A stretch of 64,000 nucleotides of DNA from Halomonas sp. MCCC 1A13316 (lineage in GTDB: Bacteria; Pseudomonadota; Gammaproteobacteria; Pseudomonadales; Halomonadaceae). Below are positions 1 through 11,976 of the stretch, one piece after another (positions within the stretch are counted from its first letter, which is position 1; every line of letters begins with the position of its first letter). Below the pieces are notes generated by a model. That model saw nothing but the letters and a program-made list of their open reading frames with translations. It had not been told where the DNA came from and ran no database searches. The DNA is taken from NCBI RefSeq assembly GCF_014931605.1, contig NZ_CP053382.1, forward strand, positions 1,922,001-1,986,000, given 5' to 3'. Both the position numbers and the translations under genes were made by a program.

Positions 1-963
1 GACGGCACTAACCCCTTGCGGGGAAGGTGAGCCTCACCCCGCAAGGGCATTCGTACTGTCCATCCAAACCACGGATGGTGCTTTCAGGCGGCTTTACGCG
101 CCTTCACGCGATCAGAGACCAGACAGAAGTCGGCACGCTTTCGCGTCGGGGCAAAGTTCGAACCCCTATCCCATCCATTACAGACAGGCATTCGCTTTTT
201 CTATCCTCCTCTACCCGCACCTCCAACAGCTTGCCTTGCGGCTCGCCTGCCCGAGGGCAGAGATACGGGCTTACCGAGTTCCTTTCCTTCTACATGAGTG
301 GGTTAGACCCTGCCTATCCACCGGTAGCCGTGCGTCAGCGTATGCCCAGATGTAAGGGGCATAACCGGCTACACACCTTTTGGTTGAAGCCTGTCAGCAA
401 CTTTGGCTTCTTGCGGTTGACGGTGTTTATCAGCAGTTCACTTGCGTTGGTCGTACCACCCAGCCTAGCGTCTCATCCGCCTGTTGCTGGCAGAGTCACT
501 GGCGTGCCTCGCGGCACGGACAGTCCACCGAGGTGGGACTACATTGTCAGGGAGCTTCGCACACCACCGTTGCCAGTAATGCACTACCCCTAGGCTACTG
601 TTGGCTGAACAACAGGTCTCGTTACCCCGAAATACCCCAAGGTGAGACAATAGCAGGAAAGGCTTGCGCCACTAGGTGCCAGCAAGCTTTGTAGACACGG
701 CAATCTCTGCTACGTCATCCGGCCATTTGGCCGAACTTCAGCATTGATAGATCCGTCGCCGTGAGGCGAGGACTCGGGGTTTCCCCCAGACACCGAGGAC
801 GGTACACCCTAGTTACAGGTGACCGGTATCCGGGTCTTGAGAAAGCCCCGGATACCGGGTTTAGCAAATTGCTTTTTCTGCGGGTGTGTGGCCACCGACT
901 CCAGGGTCGGTGGCCACAATGATGTAGCCCGCTAGGCTAGCTACCTAAGCGACTCTCGTCGCA

Positions 964-964
<1 letters not shown>
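1..964 (-). mobile_element. Group II intron, 5' part, inserted in the groEL stop codon
   Basis: On the minus strand the groEL message reads ATG ATG TA and then GTGCGACGAG. GTGCG is the canonical 5' end of group II introns, so its first G (position 964) completes the TAG stop codon. The last six exon bases, GATGTA (970-965), are IBS1. Their exact complement TACATC (354-349) sits in the loop of a hairpin with an ATGCCC/GGGCAT stem, as expected for EBS1. The whole stretch is rich in stem-loops (for example around 840-875 and 900-935) and holds no convincing protein in any frame. Domains IV-VI, the reverse transcriptase ORF and the 3' splice site would lie beyond the left edge. From memory, an Azotobacter vinelandii intron is known at the groEL stop codon, which would be a direct parallel. 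EBS1 lies about 610 nt into the intron, later than usual, so domain I may carry insertions. Confidence 0.82.
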
Positions 965-2613
<1,649 letters not shown>

Positions 2614-2666
2614 TTACTTCCTGTCAGTTCGTGAACGTCTTATGGGAACGGAGTAGGTGCGTTGGC

Positions 2667-2960
2667 TCAGCCTTCGACCACGGCGAGGATATCGGACTCG
2701 CTCATGATCAGGACTTCCTCGCCATCGATCTTCTGCTTCTCGACGCCAAAGCCTTCCTTGAAAATCACGGTGTCGCCGACCTTGACGTCCAGCGGGCGAA
2801 CGTCACCGTTGTCGAGAATCCGGCCGTTACCGACGGCGAGCACTTCGCCACGAGTCGGCTTTTCCTGGGCATTGCCCGGAAGCACGATGCCGCCAGCGGT
2901 TTTTTGCTCTTCTTCAACGCGACGGACGACGACGCGATCGTGCAAGGGACGGATGTTCAT
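2667..2960 (-). CDS. groES: 10 kDa co-chaperonin GroES
   Basis: Heptameric lid of the GroEL folding chamber. The 97-residue protein begins [14 protein letters not shown], the diagnostic GroES start, and contains the [13 protein letters not shown] mobile-loop region. It is the first gene of the groESL operon, with an AGGAG ribosome-binding site just upstream and a sigma-32 promoter about 150 nt before the start codon. Confidence 0.98.
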   Translation of the reverse strand: MNIRPLHDRVVVRRVEEEQKTAGGIVLPGNAQEKPTRGEVLAVGNGRILDNGDVRPLDVKVGDTVIFKEGFGVEKQKIDGEEVLIMSESDILAVVEG

Positions 2961-3110
2961 TGCTCACGTTCTCCTGATGGTCAGTTGTGCCATGGCATGC
3001 ATGGCGGTTCATCAATTCCTCCCGGTCGAACCGGAAGGGGGAGGGCGAGGACGCCTTCCTTGTTGAAGATGCCGAGTTCCACTCGGCACCGTAGCCTTGT
3101 GCTGACCGAG

Positions 3111-3138
3111 AAATGGGGCCGGGCAAATCCCTTTCAAG
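3111..3138 (-). promoter_or_regulatory. Sigma-32 (heat-shock) promoter of groESL
   Basis: Read on the minus strand there is a -35 element CTTGAAA (3138-3132), a 13-base spacer and a -10 element CCCCATTT (3118-3111). This matches the RpoH consensus CTTGAAA-N11-17-CCCCAT essentially perfectly. It lies about 150 nt upstream of groES, leaving a leader of roughly 140 nt. Confidence 0.88.
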
Positions 3139-3183
3139 GGCCAGCGGTAAAAATTTTTTGCCTGGGCGATTCCCTGGTACGGG

Positions 3184-3702
3184 CTAGCGGCGTGGCTCGT
3201 TGCGACTGATGAAATCGCCTTCCAGCGGTTGTCCGTCACTGCCATTCGGCTGTTCGTCATTCGCACTGCGCTCATACCCATCGCTCTCGGGGCGGTGCCA
3301 GTCGTCGCTGCGCCCCGGGTTGCCTTGCGGTCCACGCTGGGCCACTCCAAGCACACGCAAGTTGAGCAGTGCCATCAGGCGTGCAAGCAGACGGCGTGCG
3401 CCGGGCAAGACGCAGAGCAGGCCGAGTGCATCGGAAAGGAAACCGGGTGCGAGCAACAGGGCGCCGCCGAAGATCAGCGCCGCTCCCGTCAACAGTTCGC
3501 TCGAGGGCAGCTCGCCTTGTGCCATGCGTTGGCGAGCGCGGGCGAGAGTGGCGGTGCCCTGCTTTCGAATCAGATAAAGCCCGATGAAGCCGGTGGCGAG
3601 AACCAGCGCCAGAGTGGACAGGAGGCCGATGTGGCTGCCAACGGAAAAGAGCACGATGAAGTCGAGCAGGGTGAAAAGCGTAAAGAAGATCAGTAACGGC
3701 AT
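3184..3702 (-). CDS. fxsA: FxsA family membrane protein
   Basis: Small inner-membrane protein of the FxsA family. In E. coli its overproduction suppresses F-exclusion of phage T7; its normal role is unclear. The start MPLLIFFTLFTLLDF follows a purine-rich CCGGAGA site, giving 172 residues. Two hydrophobic segments near residues 1-45 (DFIVLFSVGSHIGLLSTLAL) and a third near 65-100 (ALIFGGALLLAPGFLSDALG) carry the family pattern. The C-terminal third is hydrophilic and low in complexity. An upstream ATG at 3810 is open but adds 36 residues unlike the family. The gene lies upstream of groES on the same strand; this fxsA-groESL order is common in gammaproteobacteria. Confidence 0.88.
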   Translation of the reverse strand: MPLLIFFTLFTLLDFIVLFSVGSHIGLLSTLALVLATGFIGLYLIRKQGTATLARARQRMAQGELPSSELLTGAALIFGGALLLAPGFLSDALGLLCVLPGARRLLARLMALLNLRVLGVAQRGPQGNPGRSDDWHRPESDGYERSANDEQPNGSDGQPLEGDFISRNEPRR

Positions 3703-3953
3703 GTCGTCTCCGGAGGTGGCGTTCTGCTGATCATGGGGGCGATTGGAACAAATGCAAGCGTATTGGTCGATTGGCGTGAGTTCGTGATAATCTTGTGCTG
3801 CAATGCACAAAAAAACGGCTTCGCCCTCAAGTCGACTGAGCTTTCTGCCGAAAAGACAGCATGGCGAAAAGAATATGAGCGCAGCGGGACGAACGTCTTT
3901 GCTCTTGAATCGAACGGGCTTCGAACCGGCTCACTACTTACAGGGGACAGCGA

Positions 3954-4715
3954 ATGAAACTGGACAAGACCGTGATAGGCATTACCGGCGGCGCCAGGGG
4001 CCTTGGTTTCGCCATGGCGCGTCGCCTGGGTCGTCAGGGCGCCACGCTGGCGCTGTTGGACATGGACAGCGACGCTCTGGACAAGGCTGTATCCACGTTG
4101 CATGCGGAAGGCATCGAGGCGGCCGCATTCCGCGTCAACGTGGCGGACGAGACATCGGTGAAGCAGGCCTTCGGCGACGTGGCGGCTACCCTGGGTCCTG
4201 TCAGCGGCCTGGTCAACAATGCCGGTATTCTGCGTGATGCGCTGCTGGTCAAGGCGAAGGACGGCAAGGTCGAGAAGACGATGTCGCTGGAGCAGTGGCA
4301 GTCCGTCATCGACGTCAACCTCACCGGCGTGTTCCTATGTGGCCGTGAGGCCGCCAGCCAGATGGTGGAGGCGGGGCATGACGGGGTGATCGTCAATATT
4401 TCCAGCATCTCGCGGGCCGGTAACATGGGGCAGAGCAACTATGCGGCGGCCAAGGCTGCCGTGGTGGCGCTGACCACTACCTGGGCCAAGGAGCTGGCAC
4501 GCTACGGGATTCGCGTGGGTGCGGTGGCACCGGGCTTCATCGAGACCGACATGACCGCCTCGATGCGTGAAGACATGCTCGAGAAGTTGACCGCCGGTGT
4601 GCCGCTCAGGCGGCTCGGCGATCCCGATCATATCGCCCAGAGCGTGGCGTTCATCATCGAGAATGACTACTTCACCGGTCGGGTGATCGAATGCGACGGT
4701 GGTTTGCGTCTATAA
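3954..4715 (+). CDS. Short-chain dehydrogenase/reductase, FabG-like
   Basis: NAD(P)-dependent oxidoreductase of the classical SDR family (253 residues). The Rossmann motif TGGARGLG is near residues 11-18, the NAG motif near 89-91, the catalytic serine lies in NISSIS, and the YxxxK pair lies in SNYAAAK. It ends with the FabG-like [10 protein letters not shown] motif. The insertion [17 protein letters not shown] after NAG is longer than in housekeeping FabG, so it is probably a paralogue acting on another acyl or alcohol substrate. It is monocistronic, with a purine-rich ACAGGGGAC site upstream. The substrate cannot be told from sequence. Confidence 0.85.
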   Translation: MKLDKTVIGITGGARGLGFAMARRLGRQGATLALLDMDSDALDKAVSTLHAEGIEAAAFRVNVADETSVKQAFGDVAATLGPVSGLVNNAGILRDALLVKAKDGKVEKTMSLEQWQSVIDVNLTGVFLCGREAASQMVEAGHDGVIVNISSISRAGNMGQSNYAAAKAAVVALTTTWAKELARYGIRVGAVAPGFIETDMTASMREDMLEKLTAGVPLRRLGDPDHIAQSVAFIIENDYFTGRVIECDGGLRL

Positions 4716-4756
4716 GCCCTAATAACAAATAAGAAAAACTCTGCTCGGAACGTCAG

Positions 4757-4780
4757 CGAGGCCGGTGATAGCCGGCCTCG
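4757..4780. terminator. Strong hairpin between convergent genes
   Basis: CGAGGCCGG and CCGGCCTCG form a 9-bp GC-rich stem with a 6-base loop. It sits between the ends of the SDR gene and the ComEA-like gene. No good T-run follows on either strand, so it may act as a transcript 3'-end stabiliser or a weak bidirectional terminator. Confidence 0.5.
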
Positions 4781-4810
4781 CCGCGTTTCGGCCAATGCGG
4801 GATCCTGGTC

Positions 4811-5077
4811 TTAGAATTCCACTTGGTCGCGGAAACCATCCACGGTGGCCGTTCCGATACCGCTGACCCGGGTCAGGTCATCGGCGCTCTCGAAGTTTCC
4901 GTTGGCTTCGCGATCCTCGATGATCGCCTGCGCACGACTCGGTCCGACGCCTGGAAGCTCGGCGAGCAGCTCTGCATCGGCGGTATTCACGTTGATCGGC
5001 GCCACATCCTGAGCCATGGCCAGCGAGGCGAAGCTCAGCGTCAGTGCCAGCAAGGTAGCTTGAATGACTCCCTTCAT
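4811..5077 (-). CDS. ComEA-like helix-hairpin-helix protein
   Basis: Small exported protein (88 residues) with an N-terminal signal peptide ending near SLAMAQ (residue 23). A tandem helix-hairpin-helix domain of the ComEA type follows: INVNTADAELLAELPGVG and a second hairpin LTRVSGIGTATVDGF. Proteins of this size bind DNA in the periplasm, and in competent bacteria they help pull transforming DNA inward. Whether this organism is competent cannot be judged from the window. It appears to be a single-gene unit. The roughly 250 bases between it and phhB hold no convincing gene. Confidence 0.85.
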   Translation of the reverse strand: MKGVIQATLLALTLSFASLAMAQDVAPINVNTADAELLAELPGVGPSRAQAIIEDREANGNFESADDLTRVSGIGTATVDGFRDQVEF

Positions 5078-5324
5078 CTTTTATTCCCCTTTCTGAAGTT
5101 TCAACTTGGAGCGTTCGAGACCCGGTTAGGTCTCGCCCTTCAAGCTAAACGAGCCAGGCGGGGTAAAGGATAGGCATATCGCCCTTTGCTATGTAAGAAA
5201 AAACCGATAGTGTTTAGGCGAAATTGACCCATACCCTTGTGCGAATTCAGACAAGATGGCGGAGGAATGGGTGCTGGAGGCGGCCCCGCCCGATGTCGAA
5301 GCTCGGGCGGGGTGAGCGAACTGA

Positions 5325-5669
5325 TCAGCCGGTTTCGGCAACCTTGTCGGTGCGGGCGGCGAGGATGAAGTCGTTCTTGTGCAGCCCCTTCATCTCGTGG
5401 GACCACCAGGTCACGGTGACCTTGCCCCACTCCGTCAGCAGGGCGGGGTGGTGGCCCACTTCCTCGGCGATGTCACCGACGCGGTTGGTGAAGGCCAGGG
5501 CCTGCTTGAAATTGCGAAACTTGAACATGCGTTCGAGCTGCTTGACACCTTCGCGCTCCATCACGCTCCATTCGGGAATGTCGGCCTTGAGGGTTTCGAT
5601 CTCGGCGTCGCTGAGGTGAGAGGCATCCCAGCTGCAGGCTTCGCACTGCTGTTCGGAAAGTTGGCTCAT
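5325..5669 (-). CDS. phhB: Pterin-4a-carbinolamine dehydratase PhhB
   Basis: Recycles the pterin cofactor by dehydrating 4a-hydroxytetrahydrobiopterin produced by phenylalanine hydroxylase. The 114-residue length fits the family. The [19 protein letters not shown] motif carries the catalytic histidines, and the [18 protein letters not shown] tail is typical. It lies 69 bp downstream of phhA on the same strand, the usual phhAB operon, which supports the assignment. Confidence 0.95.
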   Translation of the reverse strand: MSQLSEQQCEACSWDASHLSDAEIETLKADIPEWSVMEREGVKQLERMFKFRNFKQALAFTNRVGDIAEEVGHHPALLTEWGKVTVTWWSHEMKGLHKNDFILAARTDKVAETG

Positions 5670-5738
5670 GTTGGCTCCTCGTCGAAGTGTTGTTGGTTTG
5701 GGTCAGGGTAGTCTGCCAAGGCTATCGAGCAAGGGCGT

Positions 5739-6575
5739 TCAGGCCTTGGCCTTTGCCGCCTTGGGGGCCGGTTCGAAAAGCGGCTCATGCAGGCCCAGTT
5801 CCATGGCCTGGCGTACCATGCCCATGATGTCCTGCTGGGATAGCTCGTGCAGGGTCGAAAGGTCCTCTAGCACGTAGTAAAGCGGTTGCAGGATATCGAT
5901 GCGATAGGGCGTGCGCAGGGCCTCGATGGGGTCGAACGGCTGGTGCGCCGGAGTATCCGATAGCGCATGCAGGGTCTCCTTGGGCGAGGAGATGATACCG
6001 CCGCCGTAGATACGCCGACCGTCCGTTGTGTCCACCAAGCCGAACTCCACCGTCATCCAGTACAGCCGGGCCAGATAGACTCGCTCCTTGGGTTCGGCGG
6101 CGAGGCCAAGGCGGCCATAGGTGGCGGTGAACTCGGCAAAGGCGGGGTTGGTGAGCATGGGGCAGTGGCCGAAGATCTCATGGAATATGTCCGGTTCCTT
6201 GAGATAGTCGAGCTCTTCCGGCGTGCGGATGAAGGTGGCCACCGGGAAGCGCCGGTTCGCCAGCAGCTCGAAGAAGGTATTGAACGGTATCAATGCCGGT
6301 ACCTGGGCGGTCTGCCAGCCGGTGCTGGCCTGGAGCACGCGATCAATGTCGGCGAGCTGGGGAACCCGATCCTCGGGTAGGGCCAGTCGCTCCAGGCCGT
6401 CGAGATACTCCTGGCATACGCGACCCTCGAGCATGCCGAGCTGGCGCTGCATCAGGGTCTGCCAGGTGGCGTTATCCTGTTCTGACCAGTCGATGAAACC
6501 GTTTTCGTCGGGCAGACGCGCACGGTAGCCGGTCTTGCTGGCGACATCACTGAGATGAGGATTGGATGACGTCAT
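5739..6575 (-). CDS. phhA: Phenylalanine 4-monooxygenase
   Basis: Non-haem iron, pterin-dependent hydroxylase that converts phenylalanine to tyrosine in the cytoplasm. The 278-residue protein is a standard bacterial single-domain enzyme without the ACT regulatory domain of the animal enzymes. The iron ligands are visible as H132 and H137 in FHEIFGHCPM and E177 in YWMTVEFGL. It is the first gene of phhAB, transcribed divergently from phhR. A TyrR/PhhR-type box about 200 bp upstream is consistent with activation by PhhR. The product feeds tyrosine toward Hpd, encoded at 21621-22721. Confidence 0.97.
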   Translation of the reverse strand: MTSSNPHLSDVASKTGYRARLPDENGFIDWSEQDNATWQTLMQRQLGMLEGRVCQEYLDGLERLALPEDRVPQLADIDRVLQASTGWQTAQVPALIPFNTFFELLANRRFPVATFIRTPEELDYLKEPDIFHEIFGHCPMLTNPAFAEFTATYGRLGLAAEPKERVYLARLYWMTVEFGLVDTTDGRRIYGGGIISSPKETLHALSDTPAHQPFDPIEALRTPYRIDILQPLYYVLEDLSTLHELSQQDIMGMVRQAMELGLHEPLFEPAPKAAKAKA

Positions 6576-6778
6576 AGGGTCACTCCGGTCGGCTGTCTTG
6601 TGTTTGTCTTGCGAACCTTTTGACCCGAGTCTAGGGCCGCAGCGCCCAGATTTTTCCTTCTTGGCGCCACCTTTACGGCGGGCACCCAGTCCTGCTGTAA
6701 AGAAATCCTGACGACTTGCGGCAAGCCCATGCCGGCTTTCGGCAAACCAAGACCCGGGTGTATTTGAGTCGGCCGAGG

Positions 6779-6796
6779 TGTCACGTTATCTTTACA
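6779..6796. promoter_or_regulatory. Putative PhhR/TyrR box in the phhA-phhR spacer
   Basis: Read on the minus strand the site is TGTAAAGATAACGTGACA, compared with the TyrR-box consensus TGTAAA-N6-TTTACA. The left half is perfect and the right half is degenerate. Its left part is nearly identical to the box upstream of hpd (TGTAAAGATAGC). It is placed to act on phhA, phhR or both. Confidence 0.5.
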
Positions 6797-6877
6797 GCCG
6801 AGTCACGTCCTCTTGACGTAATTTTGACGACACTCTCGCCCCGCTGCGTTCCTATCACGCCCCAGAGGCCAAGCCCA

Positions 6878-8412
6878 ATGAGATTGAGGTTTCACTGCCA
6901 GAACCGTATCGGCATCCTGCGCGATATCGTCTCGCACTTCGTCGACTATGGCCTCAACGTCGCGCGTGGTGAGGTCGGTGGCGAGCATGGCAACGCCATC
7001 TACCTTCACATCCCCAATCTGCTCAATGCCCAACTGGCTACGCTCAAACCGGTGCTCGAGGCGGTGCCGGGCGTGTTCGGCGTGCGCCGGGTCAGCCTGA
7101 TGCCGAGCGAGCGACGGCACCTGGAGCTCGATGCGCTGCTGTCGTCGCTCTCCGATCCAGTGATGTCGATCGACATGGAAGGGCACATCGTCGCCGCCAA
7201 CCGCGCCGCCGGCCAACTGCTCGGGGTGCGTATCGACGAGGTGCCGGGGCTTTCGCTCAACCGCTACCTGCCCGATGTGGATCTCCCGGCGCTGATTCGG
7301 CGCAACAATGCGCGGGTCAACGGCCTGCGCATCAAACTGCGCGATGCCACCTTTCTGGCCGACATCGCCCCGCTGCACCGTGAGCACCACGACGACGTGG
7401 CCTCCCTGGCCGGCGCCGTGGTGACCCTGCACAGCGCCGATCGCATCGGTGAGCGAATCTATCAGGTGCAGCGCCAGGAACTGCGCGGCTTCGATGCGCT
7501 GTTCCAGGCGAGCCCCCGGCTGGCGGCGTTGATTCGCGAGGCGCGGCGGATGGCGCCGCTGGATGCGCCGCTGTTGATTCACGGCGAGACCGGCACCGGC
7601 AAGGAGCTGCTGGCACGGGCCTGTCACCTGGCCAGCTCCCGCGGGCAGGCGCCGTTCATGGCGCTCAATTGTGCCGGGCTGCCGGAGTCGATGGCCGAGA
7701 CGGAGTTGTTCGGCTATGCGCCGGGGGCCTTCGAGGGTGCGCGCCCCGAGGGCAAGCTCGGCCTGCTGGAGCTGACCGCGGGCGGTACTATTTTCCTCGA
7801 TGAGGTGGGGGAGATGAGCCCCCGCCTGCAGGTCAAGCTACTGCGCTTCCTGCAGGACGGCGGCTTTCGACGGGTGGGCAGCGATGAGGAGACCTACCTC
7901 GACGTGCGGGTGATCTGCGCCACCCAGCAGGACCTACCCAAGCTTTGCGCCGAGGGGCTGTTTCGCCAGGATCTCTATCACCGGCTCAACGTGCTGTCGC
8001 TGGCGGTGCCGCCGCTGCGCGATTGCCTCGACGGCATCGAGGCCATGGCGCTGCACTTCATCGACCGTGCGGCGCGCCAGATCGGTTGCCGCATGCCCGG
8101 GCTGTCGCCGGCGGCGCTGGCGCGGCTATCGACCTACCATTGGCCCGGCAACGTTCGTCAGTTGGAGAACGTGCTGTTCCAGGCGGTGTCGCTGTGCGAG
8201 GGCGACGCCATCGAGCCCGCCCACCTGCGCCTGCCGGACGTGGGCGCGGCGCCGGGCCTTTCCGGCATCGATCTGGACGGTAGCCTGGCCGGTATCATGG
8301 GCGACGTGGAGCGGCGGGTACTGGCCGTGCTCTATCCGCAGTACCCCTCCAGTCGTCAACTGGCCAAGCGTCTTGGTGTGTCGCATACCACCGTGGCCAA
8401 CAAGCTGCGCCA

Positions 8413-8440
<28 letters not shown>
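6878..8440 (+). CDS. phhR: TyrR/PhhR family transcriptional regulator
   Basis: Aromatic-amino-acid-responsive regulator of 520 residues. An N-terminal ACT-like domain (1-75) is followed by a PAS domain (about 85-190), a sigma-54-type AAA+ domain (about 205-430) with Walker A GETGTGKE at 236-243 and Walker B TIFLDEV at 304-310, and a C-terminal Fis/TyrR helix-turn-helix (SSRQLAKRLGVSHTTVANKL). The sigma-54 contact loop reads GAFEGA (283-288) instead of GAFTGA. The start MRLRFHCQNRIGILRDIV matches the family; the open frame begins 162 bases earlier but that extension looks spurious. It is divergent from phhAB. Its 3' end overlaps the convergent recQ gene by 28 bp. Confidence 0.93.
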
Positions 8441-10431
<1,991 letters not shown>

Positions 10432-10491
10432 GTAGGCACTCCCTGCGCTGTTGTTGTAAACACAGAATTCTATCGACTTGAGGCGGAGGCC

Positions 10492-11073
10492 ATGGCGACC
10501 ACCGGGCGGCAGCGCACATTCTCGCATATCGTCGGCTTCGACGATTGTCCGTTCCCGCGCGGGCACCGCGGCGACGTGGCCATTGTCGGCACGGTTTTCT
10601 CCGGGCTCCGCCTGGAGGGCGTGCTCTCCGGCAAGGTGCGCCGCGACGGCGTCAACAGTACCCGAGAGTTGATCCGCCTGGTCGGCAGCTCGCGCTTTGC
10701 CGCGCACTTGCAGCTCGTCATGCTGCAGGGGGTGGCTCTTGCCGGTTTCAACGTCGTCGACGCAGTGCGCGTGCACGAAGAGCTAGGGCTGCCGGTGCTG
10801 GTGGTGGCACGCCGTGCACCACGCCGAGACGCGATGCGCCGGGCGCTGTTCGAGCGCATTCCCGGCGGTGCGCGCAAGTGGGCGCTGGTCGAGCGCCTGG
10901 GCGAGATGGAACCACTCGAAGGCGTCTACGTGCAACGCGTTGGGCTCAGTGCAGAGGAGGCGGCCGCGACCCTGCGCGCCACCACGCCCCACGGCAGCGT
11001 GCCCGAGCCGCTGCGGTTGGCGCACCTGATCGCCGGCGGCGTGACCACGGGCGAAAGCAGTGGACGTGTGTAG
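10492..11073 (+). CDS. DUF99 family protein
   Basis: 193-residue protein that matches the DUF99 family: a conserved start with GFDD, then RGDVAIVGTVFSG, a central VMLQGVALAGFNVVD, and LPVLVVARR. DUF99 is related in fold to endonuclease V and is best known from archaea; no activity has been firmly assigned. It is divergent from recQ with a 60-bp gap. The GGAGG site sits only two bases before the ATG, so the true start may differ slightly. A DNA or RNA repair role is an inference from fold and from the recQ neighbour. Confidence 0.72.
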   Translation: MATTGRQRTFSHIVGFDDCPFPRGHRGDVAIVGTVFSGLRLEGVLSGKVRRDGVNSTRELIRLVGSSRFAAHLQLVMLQGVALAGFNVVDAVRVHEELGLPVLVVARRAPRRDAMRRALFERIPGGARKWALVERLGEMEPLEGVYVQRVGLSAEEAAATLRATTPHGSVPEPLRLAHLIAGGVTTGESSGRV

Positions 11074-11120
11074 GGGACACGATTGCGCGCCTACACTTGG
11101 ATGGATCGAGCCGTCAGGGC

Positions 11121-11152
11121 AGAAAAGCTATCACGGAGAAAAGCTATCACGG
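11121..11152 (+). repeat. Perfect 16-bp tandem duplication
   Basis: The 16-base unit AGAAAAGCTATCACGG occurs twice head to tail, immediately before the ribosome-binding site (GGAGG at 11161) of the downstream hydrolase. It looks like a recent slippage duplication in the leader. Confidence 0.85.
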
Positions 11153-11172
11153 GGAAAGCGGGAGGTAGCCTT

Positions 11173-11826
11173 ATGACGTCCATATCCAGGAGTGTCGTGA
11201 TCGATGCCGACGGTGTCGCGCTGGAAGGGGACCTGATCTTGCCCGAGGGCGCGACCGGCATCGTGGTCTTCGCCCATGGCAGCGGCAGCAGCCGCTTCAG
11301 TTCGCGCAACCGCCGGGTAGCACAACACCTGGCCGACCAAGGCCTGGCCACGCTGCTGTTCGACCTGCTGACCGCCGACGAGAACGTGATCGACGAGCGC
11401 ACCCGGGAGCTGCGCTTCGACATTCCACTGATCGGTTCGCGCATGACCGCGGCGGTGGGCTGGGTGGCCACTGCCGATCTCACCCGGCATCTCTCGATCG
11501 GCTTGTTCGGCGCCAGCACCGGGGCAGCCGCTGCGCTGATAGCCGCTGCCGAGCGGCCCGAGCAGGTCCGTGCGGTGGTATCCCGCGGCGGGCGCTCGGA
11601 CCTGGCCGGTCGGCATCTGGCGGCGGTGAAGGTACCGACCCTGTTGCTGGTCGGTGGCGATGACGAGCCGGTGATCGAACTCAACGAGCAGGCTCGTGAG
11701 CGGATGACCGAGGCCAGAGAATGCGAGCTGATCATCGTGCCCGGCGCGACGCACCTGTTCGAGGAGCCGGGCAAGCTCGAGGAAGTGGAGCGGTTGGCGA
11801 CCCGTTTCTTCCTGGAGCATCTCTAG
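11173..11826 (+). CDS. Alpha/beta hydrolase, dienelactone-hydrolase-like
   Basis: 217-residue alpha/beta hydrolase. The nucleophile elbow is GASTGAAAAL, the acid lies in LLVGGDDEPV, and the histidine in PGATHLFEEPG, giving a complete Ser/Asp/His triad. The oxyanion segment is FAHGSGSSR. The start is the ATG after GGAGG at 11161. Relatives are annotated as dienelactone hydrolase family proteins and are sometimes found fused to or beside phosphoribosyltransferases. The substrate is unknown. A GC-rich inverted repeat without a T-run lies just downstream (about 11845-11872), before the condensin operon. Confidence 0.8.
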   Translation: MTSISRSVVIDADGVALEGDLILPEGATGIVVFAHGSGSSRFSSRNRRVAQHLADQGLATLLFDLLTADENVIDERTRELRFDIPLIGSRMTAAVGWVATADLTRHLSIGLFGASTGAAAALIAAAERPEQVRAVVSRGGRSDLAGRHLAAVKVPTLLLVGGDDEPVIELNEQARERMTEARECELIIVPGATHLFEEPGKLEEVERLATRFFLEHL

Positions 11827-11976
11827 CAGCGTTCCTGAAGGTATTGCGGCGGTGCCCTGCGGGCATCGCCGGTCTTCAAGGCCCGGAGCGTAGAAAGACA
11901 GGCGCAACCACGTCATGACCCGAGCAGCCGAGCTTGGCATAATGCCCCTCTTTTCTTTGCCTGCAGGGAAGTTTTC

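Noticed and set aside
27..593. 188-residue open frame on the plus strand
   Set aside because: It is antisense to the group II intron, resembles no protein family, and is explained by the structured RNA.
841..945. Two 12-bp GC-rich hairpins as groEL terminators
   Set aside because: They lie inside the intron sequence that starts at 964 and lack T-runs, so they are more likely intron secondary structure.
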